64,000 nt of DNA from Brevundimonas vesicularis (GCF_027105095.1 NZ_CP114278.1:1488001-1552000); one strand, 5' to 3'; shown: positions 48,132 to 57,652, counted from the first letter of the stretch. Program-made: numbers and translations. The notes: generated by a model not told the origin, from the sequence alone.

Positions 48132-48189
48132 GATGCTCAGCCATCGCAATGACGCTGGCCGCTCCCAAACGATTTCAACCGCTTGCCGA

Positions 48190-48545
48190 TTTATGTCCCC
48201 CGTCTCCCATCCCAGGGGTCAAACGGCCCCATAATGCACCCGTCTCGTCGCATGGAGGGCTCGTAAGGCCTGCGACCTTGCGGCGGCGGGAGCGGAGGGA
48301 ACGGGGGCGATGGTGAGATCCCATCGCGGCGCCGGGACTGATCGGTCGGGGAATCGCCCCGGCGTCCGCAGTCGCGTCGGAGGGTCGAGGGGGATACTCG
48401 GCCGCACTCGGGACGGTCCTCGCAGGGACCGCCGACCCGTCGCAGGCTTATGGGGTTAGGCGATAAGACCGCCACCGCTCGACGCCCCGAGCTTGCAGAC
48501 CAACCCCTCGCGCGGAGCGTCATACCCTTCGTCGAAACGGTAACA
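48190..48545. other. structured gene-free stretch, candidate ncRNA
   Basis: No convincing gene lies between the repeat at 47990 and position 48643. This part has many inverted repeats: GCGATGG/CCATCGC (48307-48327), GGGG/CCCC (48348-48360), CGGTCC/GGACCG (48414-48431), and a three-way junction closed by GGGGTT/AACCCC (48452-48507) that encloses GGCG/CGCC and GCTCG/CGAGC hairpins. Density and nesting exceed chance by eye. The strand is undetermined. It lacks the hallmark sequences of tmRNA, RNase P RNA, SRP RNA and 6S RNA. Confidence 0.5.
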
Positions 48546-48642
48546 CTACAAATCAACTCCGGGCGAAGGCCCGGCGCTCCGCCCAGCCCTCCAGACTTCG
48601 CTGCGACCGCGCGAAGCCGATAACCCGTGTTCGGAGACCCGC

Positions 48643-49011
48643 ATGGCCCGCCCCAAACCTCGCCGTCCCAAACCCGGGCGCGGCCTGCCGCCGCCCTACA
48701 GACAGACGCCCGAGGAAGAGGCCGAGGATGACCGCCTTCGCGCCCTGCTGGAACTCGAATACGTCCGGCTGGACGCCATCCTGGTCGAGAAACAGGCCGA
48801 AGCCGCCGAACGGGCGCGCATCAGGGCGATGAATGGTCATCCGCCCGCTGAGCCGGTCGCGCTCCGACCGGGAGAATTCCGGGTCGGAGACGTCTTCGCT
48901 AATCGTCCAGCAGGGCCTGCAGCAGCGGATGGGCCAGGACAGGCGCGGCGAGACGCACCACGGCCTGGGGATCTTCAAGACGCACCGCCGCCGTCGCATC
49001 GGCAACGATGA
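48643..49011 (+). CDS. small charged hypothetical protein
   Basis: 122 residues from ATG 48643, with GGAG at 48633-48636. The N-terminal 25 residues are basic and Pro-rich (MARPKPRRPKPGRGLPPPYR), the next 55 form an acidic-to-mixed helix (EEEAEDDRLRALLELEYVRL, KQAEAAERARIRAM), and the rest is Pro/Ala/Arg-rich. The last 113 bases overlap the convergent kinase gene, so the true protein may be shorter in evolution than the frame suggests. No family recognised. Confidence 0.5.
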   Translation: MARPKPRRPKPGRGLPPPYRQTPEEEAEDDRLRALLELEYVRLDAILVEKQAEAAERARIRAMNGHPPAEPVALRPGEFRVGDVFANRPAGPAAADGPGQARRDAPRPGDLQDAPPPSHRQR

Positions 49012-49546
49012 AGTCGGCGTGGGTGCGCGACGGTTCGGTCAGGCGCTCGTGACCCGGACGCACCGTGGCCAGATATTGCGCCACGACCGAATCCGCCGAC
49101 CGTCCCCGCTCGGCCTGGTCGCGCAGCAGGCGGCGGATGAAGCGGATGTCGGCAGGGGTGTCCACGAAGACCCGGATGTCGAACAGGGCGGTCAGGTCGG
49201 GGGTGCACAGAACGTGCGTGCCCTCGACGATCACCACCTCGGCCGCCGGGATCGGCTCGCCGCCCGGCTCGCGGCCGTGATGGATGAAGGAATAGACCGG
49301 CGCCGTCACCGCGCGCCCGGCCTTCAATGCCTTCAGGTCCGAGATCATCAGGTCGTGATCGCGCGCCGTCACATCGTCGAAGTCGAAGGTCGCGGCGTCG
49401 AAGCCGGGCAGGGAGGCCGCATCCTTGTAATAGCTGTCCTCCCGCACCAGCACGGCCGAGCCCTCCGGCAGGGCCGAGACCAGCGCCTCGGCCAGGGTGC
49501 TTTTGCCGGAGCCGGAGCCCCCCGTGATCGCGATCAATATGGTCAT
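48899..49546 (-). CDS. udk: uridine kinase-like protein
   Basis: 215 residues. P-loop GGSGSGKST, then LVREDSYYKD, FDFDDVTARDHDLMISDLKA and VYSFIHHGR, the uridine-binding and lid pattern of the uridine kinase/PRK family, and VVIVEGTHVL with FVDTPADIRFIRRLLRDQAE. Uridine kinases phosphorylate uridine and cytidine with NTPs. The substrate is not proven by sequence, so a related nucleoside kinase is possible. Convergent with the small gene at 48643. Confidence 0.88.
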   Translation of the reverse strand: MTILIAITGGSGSGKSTLAEALVSALPEGSAVLVREDSYYKDAASLPGFDAATFDFDDVTARDHDLMISDLKALKAGRAVTAPVYSFIHHGREPGGEPIPAAEVVIVEGTHVLCTPDLTALFDIRVFVDTPADIRFIRRLLRDQAERGRSADSVVAQYLATVRPGHERLTEPSRTHADFIVADATAAVRLEDPQAVVRLAAPVLAHPLLQALLDD

Positions 49547-49704
49547 GGGCGGCCTTCTAGACCGCTGAACCGGCCGACGCCACGGGGGACGATCCGCCGC
49601 GCCGTTGCTGACGCTACGTCACGTTGCTTATCGCCGATCACCGATGTTAGCGTCGGCTCAAGCGTCGCATCAAAGCAGACGCATCCAAGGGACAAGGATA
49701 CGAC

Positions 49705-51333
49705 ATGCTGGGCTTGATGCAGGACTGGCCGCTGACGGTCGACAAGATCATCGACCACGCCAAAAACTGGCATGGCGAGCGCGAAGTGGTGACGCGCTCG
49801 GTCGAGGGGCCCATTGTCCGCACGACCTACGCCCAGATCCACGACCGGGCCAAACGCGTGTCCAGCGCGCTGAAGGATTGGGGCGTCCAGCCGGGCGACC
49901 GCATCGCCACCCTGGCCTGGAACACCGCCAACCACATCGAGGCCTGGTACGGCATCATGGGCATCGGCGGGGTGTGTCACACCCTGAACCCGCGTCTGTT
50001 CCCCGAACAGCTCGTCTACATCATCAATCACGCCGAAGACCGGATCATCTTCGTCGACCTGACCTTCGTGCCGCTGCTGGAAGCCATCCTGCCGCATATC
50101 CCGAAGGTCGAGCGCGTCGTCATCATGACGGACGCCGCCCATATGCCGCAGACGAAGCTGCCCAAGGCCGTCGCCTATGAGGACGCGATCGCCGGTCAAT
50201 CGACCGACGTCGTCTGGGGCGACTTCGACGAACAGACGGCCTGCGGCCTCTGCTACACCTCCGGCACCACGGGCAATCCGAAGGGGGTGCTGTATTCGCA
50301 CCGCTCCAACTTCCTGCACACCTTCATGGGCCTTCAGGCCACGGTGATGGGCGCCACGCCCAAGGAAGTGATCCTGCCGGTCGTGCCGATGTTCCACGCC
50401 AACGCTTGGGGCATCGCCTTCGCCGGCCCCGCCGCCGGGACCAAGCTGGTCATGCCGGGCGCCAAGATGGACGGTCAGTCGATCTATGAGCTGATCGAAC
50501 AGGAGGGCGTCACCTTCTCGGCCGCCGTGCCGACCGTCTGGCAGGGCCTGTTCGCCCATATGAAACAGAACGGCTTGGGCTTCTCGACCCTGAAACGCGT
50601 GCTGATCGGCGGCTCGGCCTGCCCGGAAAGCCTGATCCGCGGCTTCCAGGACGATTTCCGCGTCGAGGTGACCCATGCCTGGGGCATGACCGAGACCTCG
50701 CCCATCGGCACCATCGCCAACCTGCCGCCCGAAATCCTGAAGCTTTCCTACGACGAGCAGATGAAATACCGCCTGAAGCAGGGCGTGCCGCCGCTGGGCG
50801 TCGAGCTGAAGCTGAAGGACGAGGCGGGCGCCGAATTGCCGCATGACGGCGCGACATTCGGTCGTCTGATGGTCAAGGGCCCTACGATCAGCCGCGTCTA
50901 TTTCAAGGAAGACGGCTCGATCCTGGATGGCGAAGGCTTCTTCGACACCGGCGATGTAGCCACGGTCGACGACCTGGGCTTCATGCAGATCACTGACCGC
51001 GCCAAGGACGTGATCAAGTCGGGCGGCGAGTGGATCAGCTCCATCGAGATCGAAAACATCGCCGTGGGTCACCCCAAGGTCGAGATCGCCGCCGTCATCG
51101 GCGCGGCCCACCCCAAATGGGACGAACGGCCCGTGCTGATCCTGAAGCTGAAACCCGACGAGACGCTGGACAAGCAGGAGCATCTGGACTTCCTGACCGG
51201 CAAGATCGCCAAATGGTGGATGCCCGACGATGTGGTCGCCGTGGACGACATCCCGCTGGGCGCGACCGGCAAGATCGACAAGAAGCTTCTGCGCGACCGG
51301 ATGAAGGACTATCGTCTGCCGACCGCTGCCTAA
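49705..51333 (+). CDS. long/medium-chain acyl-CoA ligase (AMP-forming)
   Basis: 542 residues. ANL-superfamily motifs: the P-loop [48 protein letters not shown] with [16 protein letters not shown] (hinge and core A8), and the catalytic lysine in [13 protein letters not shown]. It is of the AlkK/fatty-acyl-CoA synthetase type. It activates a fatty acid to its CoA thioester via an acyl-adenylate; chain length is not predictable. It is followed after 18 bases by a DUF1499 gene. Confidence 0.93.
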   Translation: MLGLMQDWPLTVDKIIDHAKNWHGEREVVTRSVEGPIVRTTYAQIHDRAKRVSSALKDWGVQPGDRIATLAWNTANHIEAWYGIMGIGGVCHTLNPRLFPEQLVYIINHAEDRIIFVDLTFVPLLEAILPHIPKVERVVIMTDAAHMPQTKLPKAVAYEDAIAGQSTDVVWGDFDEQTACGLCYTSGTTGNPKGVLYSHRSNFLHTFMGLQATVMGATPKEVILPVVPMFHANAWGIAFAGPAAGTKLVMPGAKMDGQSIYELIEQEGVTFSAAVPTVWQGLFAHMKQNGLGFSTLKRVLIGGSACPESLIRGFQDDFRVEVTHAWGMTETSPIGTIANLPPEILKLSYDEQMKYRLKQGVPPLGVELKLKDEAGAELPHDGATFGRLMVKGPTISRVYFKEDGSILDGEGFFDTGDVATVDDLGFMQITDRAKDVIKSGGEWISSIEIENIAVGHPKVEIAAVIGAAHPKWDERPVLILKLKPDETLDKQEHLDFLTGKIAKWWMPDDVVAVDDIPLGATGKIDKKLLRDRMKDYRLPTAA

Positions 51334-51351
51334 GTGAAAACCGGAGCCTGA

Positions 51352-52020
51352 ATGCCGACCAGAAAGCCCGTACCCGCCATTCTGCCCTGGCTGACGGCGC
51401 TTGCGGCGGCGCCCTTTGTTCTGATTGTGGCGGCCGTTACGGCGACGCGGTTCGGCGGGCTCGATCTGGCGATCGGCTATGACCTGCTGACCTGGACCGT
51501 AGCGCGCCTCCTGGCCTGGGTCGGTCTGGCGGCGGCTCTGGTGGCGGCGGTGCTGGCGCTGCGCGACCTGAAGGGCAGGGGTCTTTATGCGCTGGCGGCG
51601 TTAGCTCTCTCGGGTGCGACCGTCGCCGGCTTCGTGCTGCGTCAGGGGCAGGATGCGACGCCCCATCCGCGTGACGTCAGCACCAATCTTGACGAGCCGC
51701 CCGGCCTGCCGCGCGCCGCCGGCCTGCGCAGCGGCACGCCGCAGACCTGTGTGGGCGTAGACGCCAGCCCGACCCAGGTCCTGGCCCAGCAGGCGACCTC
51801 GGCGCTGGTCGACGCCGGCTTCGTCGTCACCCGCGCCACAACCTTCCAGGTCGAAGCCGTGCACGCCGGCGCCTGGTTCGGCTTCGCCACCGACGCCGTC
51901 GTCCGCATCCGCCCCGGCCGCACCGACATCCGCGTCGCCGCACGCGGCAGCCGTCCTGACGGCGGCGCCACCTGCCGCCTCGCCGCCAAGATTGCTCGAA
52001 ACCTGGAGGCGGGACGCTAG
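51352..52020 (+). CDS. DUF1499-family membrane protein
   Basis: 222 residues. Three or four TM segments occupy the first 100 residues (PAILPWLTALAAAPFVLIVA; ARLLAWVGLAAALVAAVLAL; GLYALAALALSGATVAGFVL). The C-terminal domain matches DUF1499: QATSALVDAGFVVTRATTFQ, VEAVHAGAWFGFATDAVVRI and TDIRVAARGSRPDGGATCRL then AAKIARNL. Function unknown. It overlaps the convergent MBL gene by 4 bases. Confidence 0.85.
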   Translation: MPTRKPVPAILPWLTALAAAPFVLIVAAVTATRFGGLDLAIGYDLLTWTVARLLAWVGLAAALVAAVLALRDLKGRGLYALAALALSGATVAGFVLRQGQDATPHPRDVSTNLDEPPGLPRAAGLRSGTPQTCVGVDASPTQVLAQQATSALVDAGFVVTRATTFQVEAVHAGAWFGFATDAVVRIRPGRTDIRVAARGSRPDGGATCRLAAKIARNLEAGR

Positions 52021-52925
52021 GCCAGCCGGAACTGCGCCGACAGGCCGGGCGCGCCGTCGCTGATCGCCGCGCCGTCCTCGACCAGCTTGATCAGATTTGC
52101 CAGCACCGACAGCGAAGCGGCCGGCCACAGCCGCTGATCGACTGCGGCGTACAGAACCGGGACCATCTGCGCGATCGTCCGATCCCCCGCCGCAAGCCGC
52201 TGGAGCACTTGCGCCTCCCGCTCCAGCCGATGAGCGCGATAGGCCTCCAGAAACGGCCGCACCTCCGTCACCGGCGCTCCGTGCGTCGGCCACAGCACGT
52301 CGAAGTCGCGCGCGATCACCGCCTCCAGGCTGGCCATATACTGGCGCATGCTTCCATCTGGCGGCGCCACGACCGTCGTTGACCAGCCCATGACATGGTC
52401 GCCGCAAAACAGCGCGTTCTCCTCGCGCAGAACAAAAGCCATATGATTTAACGCATGGCCGGGCGTGAACATCGCCTCGATCGTCCAGCCGTCGCCTTCG
52501 ATGACCTCGCCGCTCGTCAGCACCACATCGGGCGCGAAGTCCGCATCCTCATCCTCGTCCAGCGCACCCGACGCATGCGTTTCCCGCATCGGAGGCCGGG
52601 CCGCCCAAATCCGTGCTCCGGTCGCCTCGGCGAACGGCCGGGCCAGAGGCGCATGATCCCGATGCGTATGCGTCACCAGCACATGGCTGACCAGCCGCCC
52701 CTCGACCGCCGCCATCAGCGCCGCCAGATGCGCCTGATTCAGCGGCCCCGGATCGATCACCGCGACCTCGGCGCCTGCCTCCGGCCGGCCGACGATATAG
52801 GTCCCCGTCCCGGTGAAGGTGAAAGGCCCCGGATTGTCGGCGATCACCCGCTGGATCAATGGCGACAACTGATCGCGCCGCCCATAGGCGAAATCGAACG
52901 CTCTCACGAACGGGATCATCGGCAC
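52017..52925 (-). CDS. MBL-fold metallohydrolase
   Basis: 302 residues from ATG 52925, or 300 from ATG 52919. Metal motif THTHRDHAP (HxHxDH), then TPGHALNHMAF, CGDHVMGWST and LWPTHGAP provide the remaining zinc ligands. The C-terminal 80 residues (about 215-302) form a helical winged-helix-like domain as in the LACTB2/RNase subfamily. The substrate is unknown; endonuclease or thioesterase activity is possible. Lies between DUF1499 and a small membrane gene. Confidence 0.9.
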   Translation of the reverse strand: MPMIPFVRAFDFAYGRRDQLSPLIQRVIADNPGPFTFTGTGTYIVGRPEAGAEVAVIDPGPLNQAHLAALMAAVEGRLVSHVLVTHTHRDHAPLARPFAEATGARIWAARPPMRETHASGALDEDEDADFAPDVVLTSGEVIEGDGWTIEAMFTPGHALNHMAFVLREENALFCGDHVMGWSTTVVAPPDGSMRQYMASLEAVIARDFDVLWPTHGAPVTEVRPFLEAYRAHRLEREAQVLQRLAAGDRTIAQMVPVLYAAVDQRLWPAASLSVLANLIKLVEDGAAISDGAPGLSAQFRLA

Positions 52926-52985
52926 GGACGCGTTTGGCGCAGAGCTTGCGTTAACGTCTCGGTAATCATGCCTGGAGCGCCCACA

Positions 52986-53132
52986 ATGGCCCGTTCGATC
53001 GCCAACGCTGTATCAAATCGGCTCCCGTTCGTCGCGGCGGCGATCCTGTGTCTCGCCGCGGTGCAACTGATCGCCGCCTCCTGCACGCCGGAGCCCGCAC
53101 CCTATGCGGCGCGGGTTCTCGTTCAGCGGTAG
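52986..53132 (+). CDS. small single-pass membrane protein
   Basis: 48 residues from ATG 52986 (MARSIANAVSNRLPFVAAAI); an in-frame ATG at 52968 would add six residues. A single hydrophobic stretch, LPFVAAAILCLAAVQLIAAS, is followed by CTPEPAPYAARVLVQR. The AASC could be a lipobox-like site, but the charged stretch before it is short. No family known; recorded because of position, frame and composition. Confidence 0.5.
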   Translation: MARSIANAVSNRLPFVAAAILCLAAVQLIAASCTPEPAPYAARVLVQR

Positions 53133-53135
53133 CTT

Positions 53136-53672
53136 CTATTGGCGACGGACGCGAACCGCGCGGCTACGGTCCAGCGTCATCATGAAGCTGCCTAATGCTG
53201 CGCGGCGGATACGTACTTGCACGCCCGCTCTATTGGGGAACCTCACTGAATCTGAATCGACTTGGCGCCATTCAGACCCGTCTGCCAAGCGGAAAAGCCA
53301 TTTCCCATCGACGGTAGCGGTTGCGGAAGTCAACGTCGTTTCAATGGCTTCCACTTCAGGTTCTGCGGTTCCTCCCAGACGAGCTGCAAAGGGGTTGGTG
53401 AACTGGAAACCGAACAACTGACGGTTTGCGTCTCGGACTTGGGCGCGGTCCATCACGACGATGTCGCCGGTCTGTTCGGCAGAATCTAGCCGCGCCACTG
53501 CCTCATCGTAGCAGACCAATCGTGCTGTCTCTGCTGAGATGCTACGGCAAGCGGCCACATCCTTTAGCGCTGCCGCACGGTCTGGTTGCGTTTGAGCGAT
53601 GGCCAACCTCGGCTCACCAATGACCATCAAGGCCGAAGCTGTGGCGACTACAAACAGCCCCCTATTGCGCAT
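53136..53672 (-). CDS. secreted hypothetical protein
   Basis: 178 residues. It has a signal peptide (MRNRGLFVVATASALMVIGE, cleavage near AIAQ). The mature protein has a two-cysteine start (DVAACRSISAETARLVCYDE), as in the export-associated family with CRxI...RLxCYD, followed by beta-rich sequence FGFQFTNPFAARLGGTAEPE, GKWLFRLADGSEWRQVDS and IRRAALGSFMMTLDRSRAVR. Such proteins are widespread in alphaproteobacteria with unknown role. The gene is less GC-rich than its neighbours. Confidence 0.8.
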   Translation of the reverse strand: MRNRGLFVVATASALMVIGEPRLAIAQTQPDRAAALKDVAACRSISAETARLVCYDEAVARLDSAEQTGDIVVMDRAQVRDANRQLFGFQFTNPFAARLGGTAEPEVEAIETTLTSATATVDGKWLFRLADGSEWRQVDSDSVRFPNRAGVQVRIRRAALGSFMMTLDRSRAVRVRRQ

Positions 53673-53950
53673 TTTCGTACCCTAAAAAGAGCCGTGTTGG
53701 AGTTGATTTGGTCAAAAAAGGCCAGATCGACCTAAAAGCTATCAGATATTTCTGCCTACAAGAAGCGTGGTGATTTTGCGACAGTTCTGCCTCAATGGTG
53801 TTGCTCAGGTGTAATTGCCATGGCGAGGAGAGCAAAGCCGGGTCACTCTCGCTGAGTCTACATCATGCTTCAGAGCGCATAGATGTCAGGGGACAATGTT
53901 GCGGCGGCTATTGTCGCTGAGTTTCGGCAAACCTCAGAGGGGAAAATTAC

Positions 53951-56926
53951 GTGAGATCTCAGAACCAGCGCAGGCGTCTGCTTGAGTCCACCATTATCGC
54001 TGGCTTCGCCATGATCGGCCTGAGCACCCCCGCTCTGGCGCAGTCGACGGACGAAGCCGTAAATGTCGATGAAGTCGTCGTTACCGGATCGCGCATTCCC
54101 CAGGCAAATCTGCGCACCACCAGCCCAGTGACGCAGGTTACTGGCGAAGATATCCGCGTCCAGGGCGTTACGCGCGTGGAAGATCTGGTGAACCAACTTC
54201 CTCAAGCGTTCGCAGCCCAGAACTCGACTGTCTCCAACGGCGCTTCGGGCACGGCAACGGTGGACCTGCGCGCGCTTGGCCCGGACAGAACGCTGGTTTT
54301 GATCGACGGTCGCCGTATGGGTTACGGCTCGCCCAACGACACTGCTGCTGACCTTAACCAGATCCCCGGGCAACTTGTTGAGCGTGTTGAAGTGCTGACC
54401 GGCGGGGCTGCTGCAGTTTATGGCTCCGACGCGATCGCCGGTGTCGTGAACTTCATCATGAAGAAGGACTTCGAAGGGCTTCAGGTTGACGCTCAATACG
54501 GCTTCTTCCAGCACCACAACGACTACGATGGCCCGGGTAATCTGCGAACCGTGATCCAAGGACGGTCTGCGGGCAACCCTGCTCAGTTCAAGCTGCCTGA
54601 TGACGATGTGATGGACGGCTTCAGCCGTGAAGTCACGATCGCCATGGGCGTTAACGCCCCGGACGGGCGCGGCAACGTTACGGCCTTTGCTGGCTACCGG
54701 AAGAACAACAAGATTCTTGGCCGTGATCGTGATTACTCGGCTTGTTCGCTTGGCGGGGAGTCGGCGGGTAGCTTCACGTGCGGTGGTTCCTCCACTAACG
54801 CTACGGGCCGTTTCCTGTCTCTGGACAGCGGGGCCAATCTCACTGTCGCGGACGGCGGCGGTTTCCGTAACTACACCGCAAACGACGCCTACAACTTCGG
54901 CCCATTGAACTATTATCAACGGCCTGACGAGCGCTACACTCTGGGCGCTTTCGGAAACTATCAAGTCAACGATAAGATTGAAGCGTTCGCGTCGCTGAAC
55001 TTCAGCGACTACAGCACGGTCGCGCAGATCGCGCCGTCTGGCATCTTCTTCGGCGGCGGGACTTCGGCAAACGGCGGCTACAACATCAGTTGCTCCAATC
55101 CGCTCCTGACGCCCGCGCAAGCTGCGCAGTTGGGATGCGCCCCTGGCGTCGGCTCGGTCGAAGTGCTGATCGGTCGCCGCAACGTCGAAGGCGGCGGACG
55201 TCAAGATGACATCAGCTCTCAGAACTACCGCGGCGTGGTTGGCATTCGAGGCGATCTGAGCGATGTGTGGAGCTACGATCTGGCAGCATCCTATTCGAAG
55301 GTCAGCCTGAGCCGCATCTATCGCAACGAGTTTTCGAACACTCGTATCGGCCGCGCGCTTGATGTCGCTATTGATCCCGCCACAGGTCAGGCCGCGTGCG
55401 TTTCTGCGATCGATCCCGATGGGCCGACCGGACCGCTGGCGGCCGTTGACGCGGCCTGCGTGCCCTACAATCTTTATGCTCCGGGGGGAGTCACCCAAGC
55501 GGCCCTGAACTATATTCAGGTACCCGGTTTGCAGCGCGGCATCACCGAGCAGCAAGTCATCACCCTGGCGACCACGGGCGATTTGACACAGTATGTACGC
55601 AGCCCGCTTGCGGAAGGCGGCCTTCAGGTCGCGTTCGGCGCCGAATATCGTCGTGACAAGTTGGTCGCCACATCGGACCAGGCGTTTGAAACCGGCGACC
55701 TGGCTGGACAAGGCGGGCCTACCCAAAGCGTGGCCGGATCGGTTCAGGTCTATGATCTGTTCGGTGAGTTCCGAATGCCGCTGATCGAAGGTCGTCCGTT
55801 TGCCGAGCAAGTGTCGATCAACGGCTCCTACCGTAGATCGACTTACGACAAGTTCAACTCGGACGCCTATGGCCTTGGCGTCGACTGGGCGCCGATCAGC
55901 GACCTTCGCTTCCGCGCCAGTCTGGCGCGGACGACCCGCGCTCCCAACGTGATCGAACTGTTCCGGCCGGAAGGCTTGAACCTCTATGATGCGGATGGCG
56001 ACCCCTGCGGACCGAACCCTACCGCAACGCTAGCGCAGTGTGTGGCGACGGGCGTTCCTGCCGGGCAGTACGGGCTTGCGACCGACAATGGCGGCCTGCT
56101 TGAAAGCCCTGCGGGCCAGTATAACTTCCTGCAAAAGGGCAATGCTGATCTGGCTCCGGAGACGGCGGACACCTTTACGGTTGGTGCCGTTATCACCCCG
56201 TCGTTCCTGCCGGGCCTGAACGTTTCGATCGACTATTACGATATCGATTTGAAGGACCGGATCGACATCATCGATCCGCTGGTCACGCTGGATAACTGCT
56301 ACGTCAATAATGAAGCGGCTGCCTGCTCCCGTATTGTCCGCAGCGATATTGGGACCCTTTGGACGACGGGCGGCTATATTGAAGCCTTCAACACTAATAT
56401 AGGCGGCCTAAAGACTTCGGGCATCGATATCAACGCCAACTACAGCATGGATCTGGAGCGCGTTGGGCTCGAATCCTATGGCAGTCTGGCATTCAATATG
56501 GTCGGATCTTGGTTGGAGAAGCTTGAAACTGATCCGGGTGCCGGCGCTGCAGCTTACGACTGCGTCGGCAAGTTCGCCGGTGAATGCGGCACGCCCAAGA
56601 ACGAATGGCGTCACCGCGCTCGCGTGACCTGGCAGATGCCTTGGAATGCCGATCTTTCGGCGACATGGCGCTACTACGGCGAAGTGGAGAACGTCGCTGG
56701 CGCCGGACGTCTGGACAGCAAGTTTGATGCGCAAAACTACTTCGATCTGTCCGGTAGCATTCAACTGCGCGACAATCTGAAGTTGCGTGCCGGCATCAAC
56801 AACATCCTCGACCGTGATCCACCACTGTCGTATTCGGTTGGCACGACCGGAAACAACAACACCTATCCGCAAACCTACGATGCGATGGGACGTTTCATGT
56901 TCATCGGTATAACGGCCGACTTCTAA
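53951..56926 (+). CDS. TonB-dependent outer membrane receptor (large)
   Basis: 991 residues from GTG 53951, with GAGGGGAAAA upstream. Signal peptide ends PALAQ; the TonB-box-like VDEVVVTGSRIPQANLRTTS leads into the plug (about 45-170, with LVLIDGRRMGYGSPND and VEVLTGGAAAVYGSDAIAGV). The barrel ends YDAMGRFMFIGITADF, a C-terminal aromatic. The long loops include cysteine pairs (for example SCSNPLLTPAQAAQLGCAP). It is of the large Sphingomonas/Caulobacter receptor type, often peptide- or glycan-related, but no adjacent gene indicates the ligand. Codon use is less GC-rich than the neighbours. Confidence 0.95.
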   Translation: MRSQNQRRRLLESTIIAGFAMIGLSTPALAQSTDEAVNVDEVVVTGSRIPQANLRTTSPVTQVTGEDIRVQGVTRVEDLVNQLPQAFAAQNSTVSNGASGTATVDLRALGPDRTLVLIDGRRMGYGSPNDTAADLNQIPGQLVERVEVLTGGAAAVYGSDAIAGVVNFIMKKDFEGLQVDAQYGFFQHHNDYDGPGNLRTVIQGRSAGNPAQFKLPDDDVMDGFSREVTIAMGVNAPDGRGNVTAFAGYRKNNKILGRDRDYSACSLGGESAGSFTCGGSSTNATGRFLSLDSGANLTVADGGGFRNYTANDAYNFGPLNYYQRPDERYTLGAFGNYQVNDKIEAFASLNFSDYSTVAQIAPSGIFFGGGTSANGGYNISCSNPLLTPAQAAQLGCAPGVGSVEVLIGRRNVEGGGRQDDISSQNYRGVVGIRGDLSDVWSYDLAASYSKVSLSRIYRNEFSNTRIGRALDVAIDPATGQAACVSAIDPDGPTGPLAAVDAACVPYNLYAPGGVTQAALNYIQVPGLQRGITEQQVITLATTGDLTQYVRSPLAEGGLQVAFGAEYRRDKLVATSDQAFETGDLAGQGGPTQSVAGSVQVYDLFGEFRMPLIEGRPFAEQVSINGSYRRSTYDKFNSDAYGLGVDWAPISDLRFRASLARTTRAPNVIELFRPEGLNLYDADGDPCGPNPTATLAQCVATGVPAGQYGLATDNGGLLESPAGQYNFLQKGNADLAPETADTFTVGAVITPSFLPGLNVSIDYYDIDLKDRIDIIDPLVTLDNCYVNNEAAACSRIVRSDIGTLWTTGGYIEAFNTNIGGLKTSGIDINANYSMDLERVGLESYGSLAFNMVGSWLEKLETDPGAGAAAYDCVGKFAGECGTPKNEWRHRARVTWQMPWNADLSATWRYYGEVENVAGAGRLDSKFDAQNYFDLSGSIQLRDNLKLRAGINNILDRDPPLSYSVGTTGNNNTYPQTYDAMGRFMFIGITADF

Positions 56927-56949
56927 GTCTAGAAATCGGTTAGGAGACG

Positions 56950-56986
56950 GGGCGGCAAACTTGAGGGTTTGCCGCCCTTGTTTTTT
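56950..56986 (+). terminator. intrinsic terminator after TonB receptor
   Basis: GGGCGGCAAAC (56950-56960) and GTTTGCCGCCC (56967-56977) form an 11-bp perfect stem with loop TTGAGG, followed by TTG and six Ts. It is 23 bases after the receptor stop and should be strong. Confidence 0.95.
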
Positions 56987-57064
56987 GTAGTCATGGAAAA
57001 ACCATTTCGTTTGACGAACGTTATGACGACCACAAGACCAGAGCCGGGAGGCTCTTACCCAAGG

Positions 57065-57628
57065 ATGACCATGCTAAAGACCGCTGCCCTACTGGCTGCC
57101 GCTGTTGTGATCACGAACCTTTCGGCTCACGATCGTGCCGTAGCTCAAGACGGTCCGATTGTGACCGGAAACCGGCCGACGGAGACTGCCGATGCGGTGA
57201 AGACGCGCGAGGCCATCGCCTATGCACGGCCGCTGCCGCGGGGCGCGCCGAGCGCCGACTATCCGCTGGTGGCGTGGTGCGATGCGCTGGTGACCGGGCA
57301 CGCCGATCTGGGCGAGACGCTGACGTCGCGCGCGCCGGAGGATGTCGAGCTGGTGCGTCTGGGCCGTCTCGAAGCCCAGGATTTCCGCAGCGCCCTGGCG
57401 GCGGCCGCGCCGCGCCAATCGGCCGCTTCGAAGGCTGAGGCCGAGCAGGCCGTCGCCGCCGTCAAGGCGCAGTGGGCCCCGCTGATGGCCAATCCCGACG
57501 CCGAGGCGCGCAGCCAGTCGTTCGGCCTATTCTTCGGTCTGCCGGGCCGCTGCGAGCACGCCGCGCGCCGCCTGCGCGACAACATCACCACGCCGCCCGC
57601 CACGCTGGAGAGCGTCGGCATCAACTGA
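57065..57628 (+). CDS. secreted hypothetical protein
   Basis: 187 residues from ATG 57065, or 185 from ATG 57071, for which AAGGATG is a well-placed ribosome site. Signal peptide MTMLKTAALLAAAVVITNLS with cleavage near AVAQ. The mature part is helical and Ala-rich, with cysteines in LVAWCDALV and PGRCEHAAR; the pattern of two central helices and 'YPLVAWCDAL...GRCEHAARRL' suggests a small disulfide-bonded periplasmic protein. No family recognised. It follows the TonB receptor after a terminator, so it has its own promoter. Confidence 0.75.
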   Translation: MTMLKTAALLAAAVVITNLSAHDRAVAQDGPIVTGNRPTETADAVKTREAIAYARPLPRGAPSADYPLVAWCDALVTGHADLGETLTSRAPEDVELVRLGRLEAQDFRSALAAAAPRQSAASKAEAEQAVAAVKAQWAPLMANPDAEARSQSFGLFFGLPGRCEHAARRLRDNITTPPATLESVGIN

Positions 57629-57652
57629 TCAGTTCGGCGGTTATCCGATGAC

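Noticed and set aside
48190..48545. tmRNA, RNase P RNA, SRP RNA or 6S RNA gene
   Set aside because: No tag sequence or TTCGA T-loop end, no GAGGAAAGTCC block, no GGTCAGGTCCGGAAGG block. The multi-hairpin layout does not fit the long single helix of 6S.
53870..55810. 646-residue open frame antisense to the large TonB receptor
   Set aside because: The plus strand has the clear TonB receptor with signal peptide, plug and barrel. The antisense frame has no ribosome site or recognisable domain; open antisense frames are common with biased codon use.
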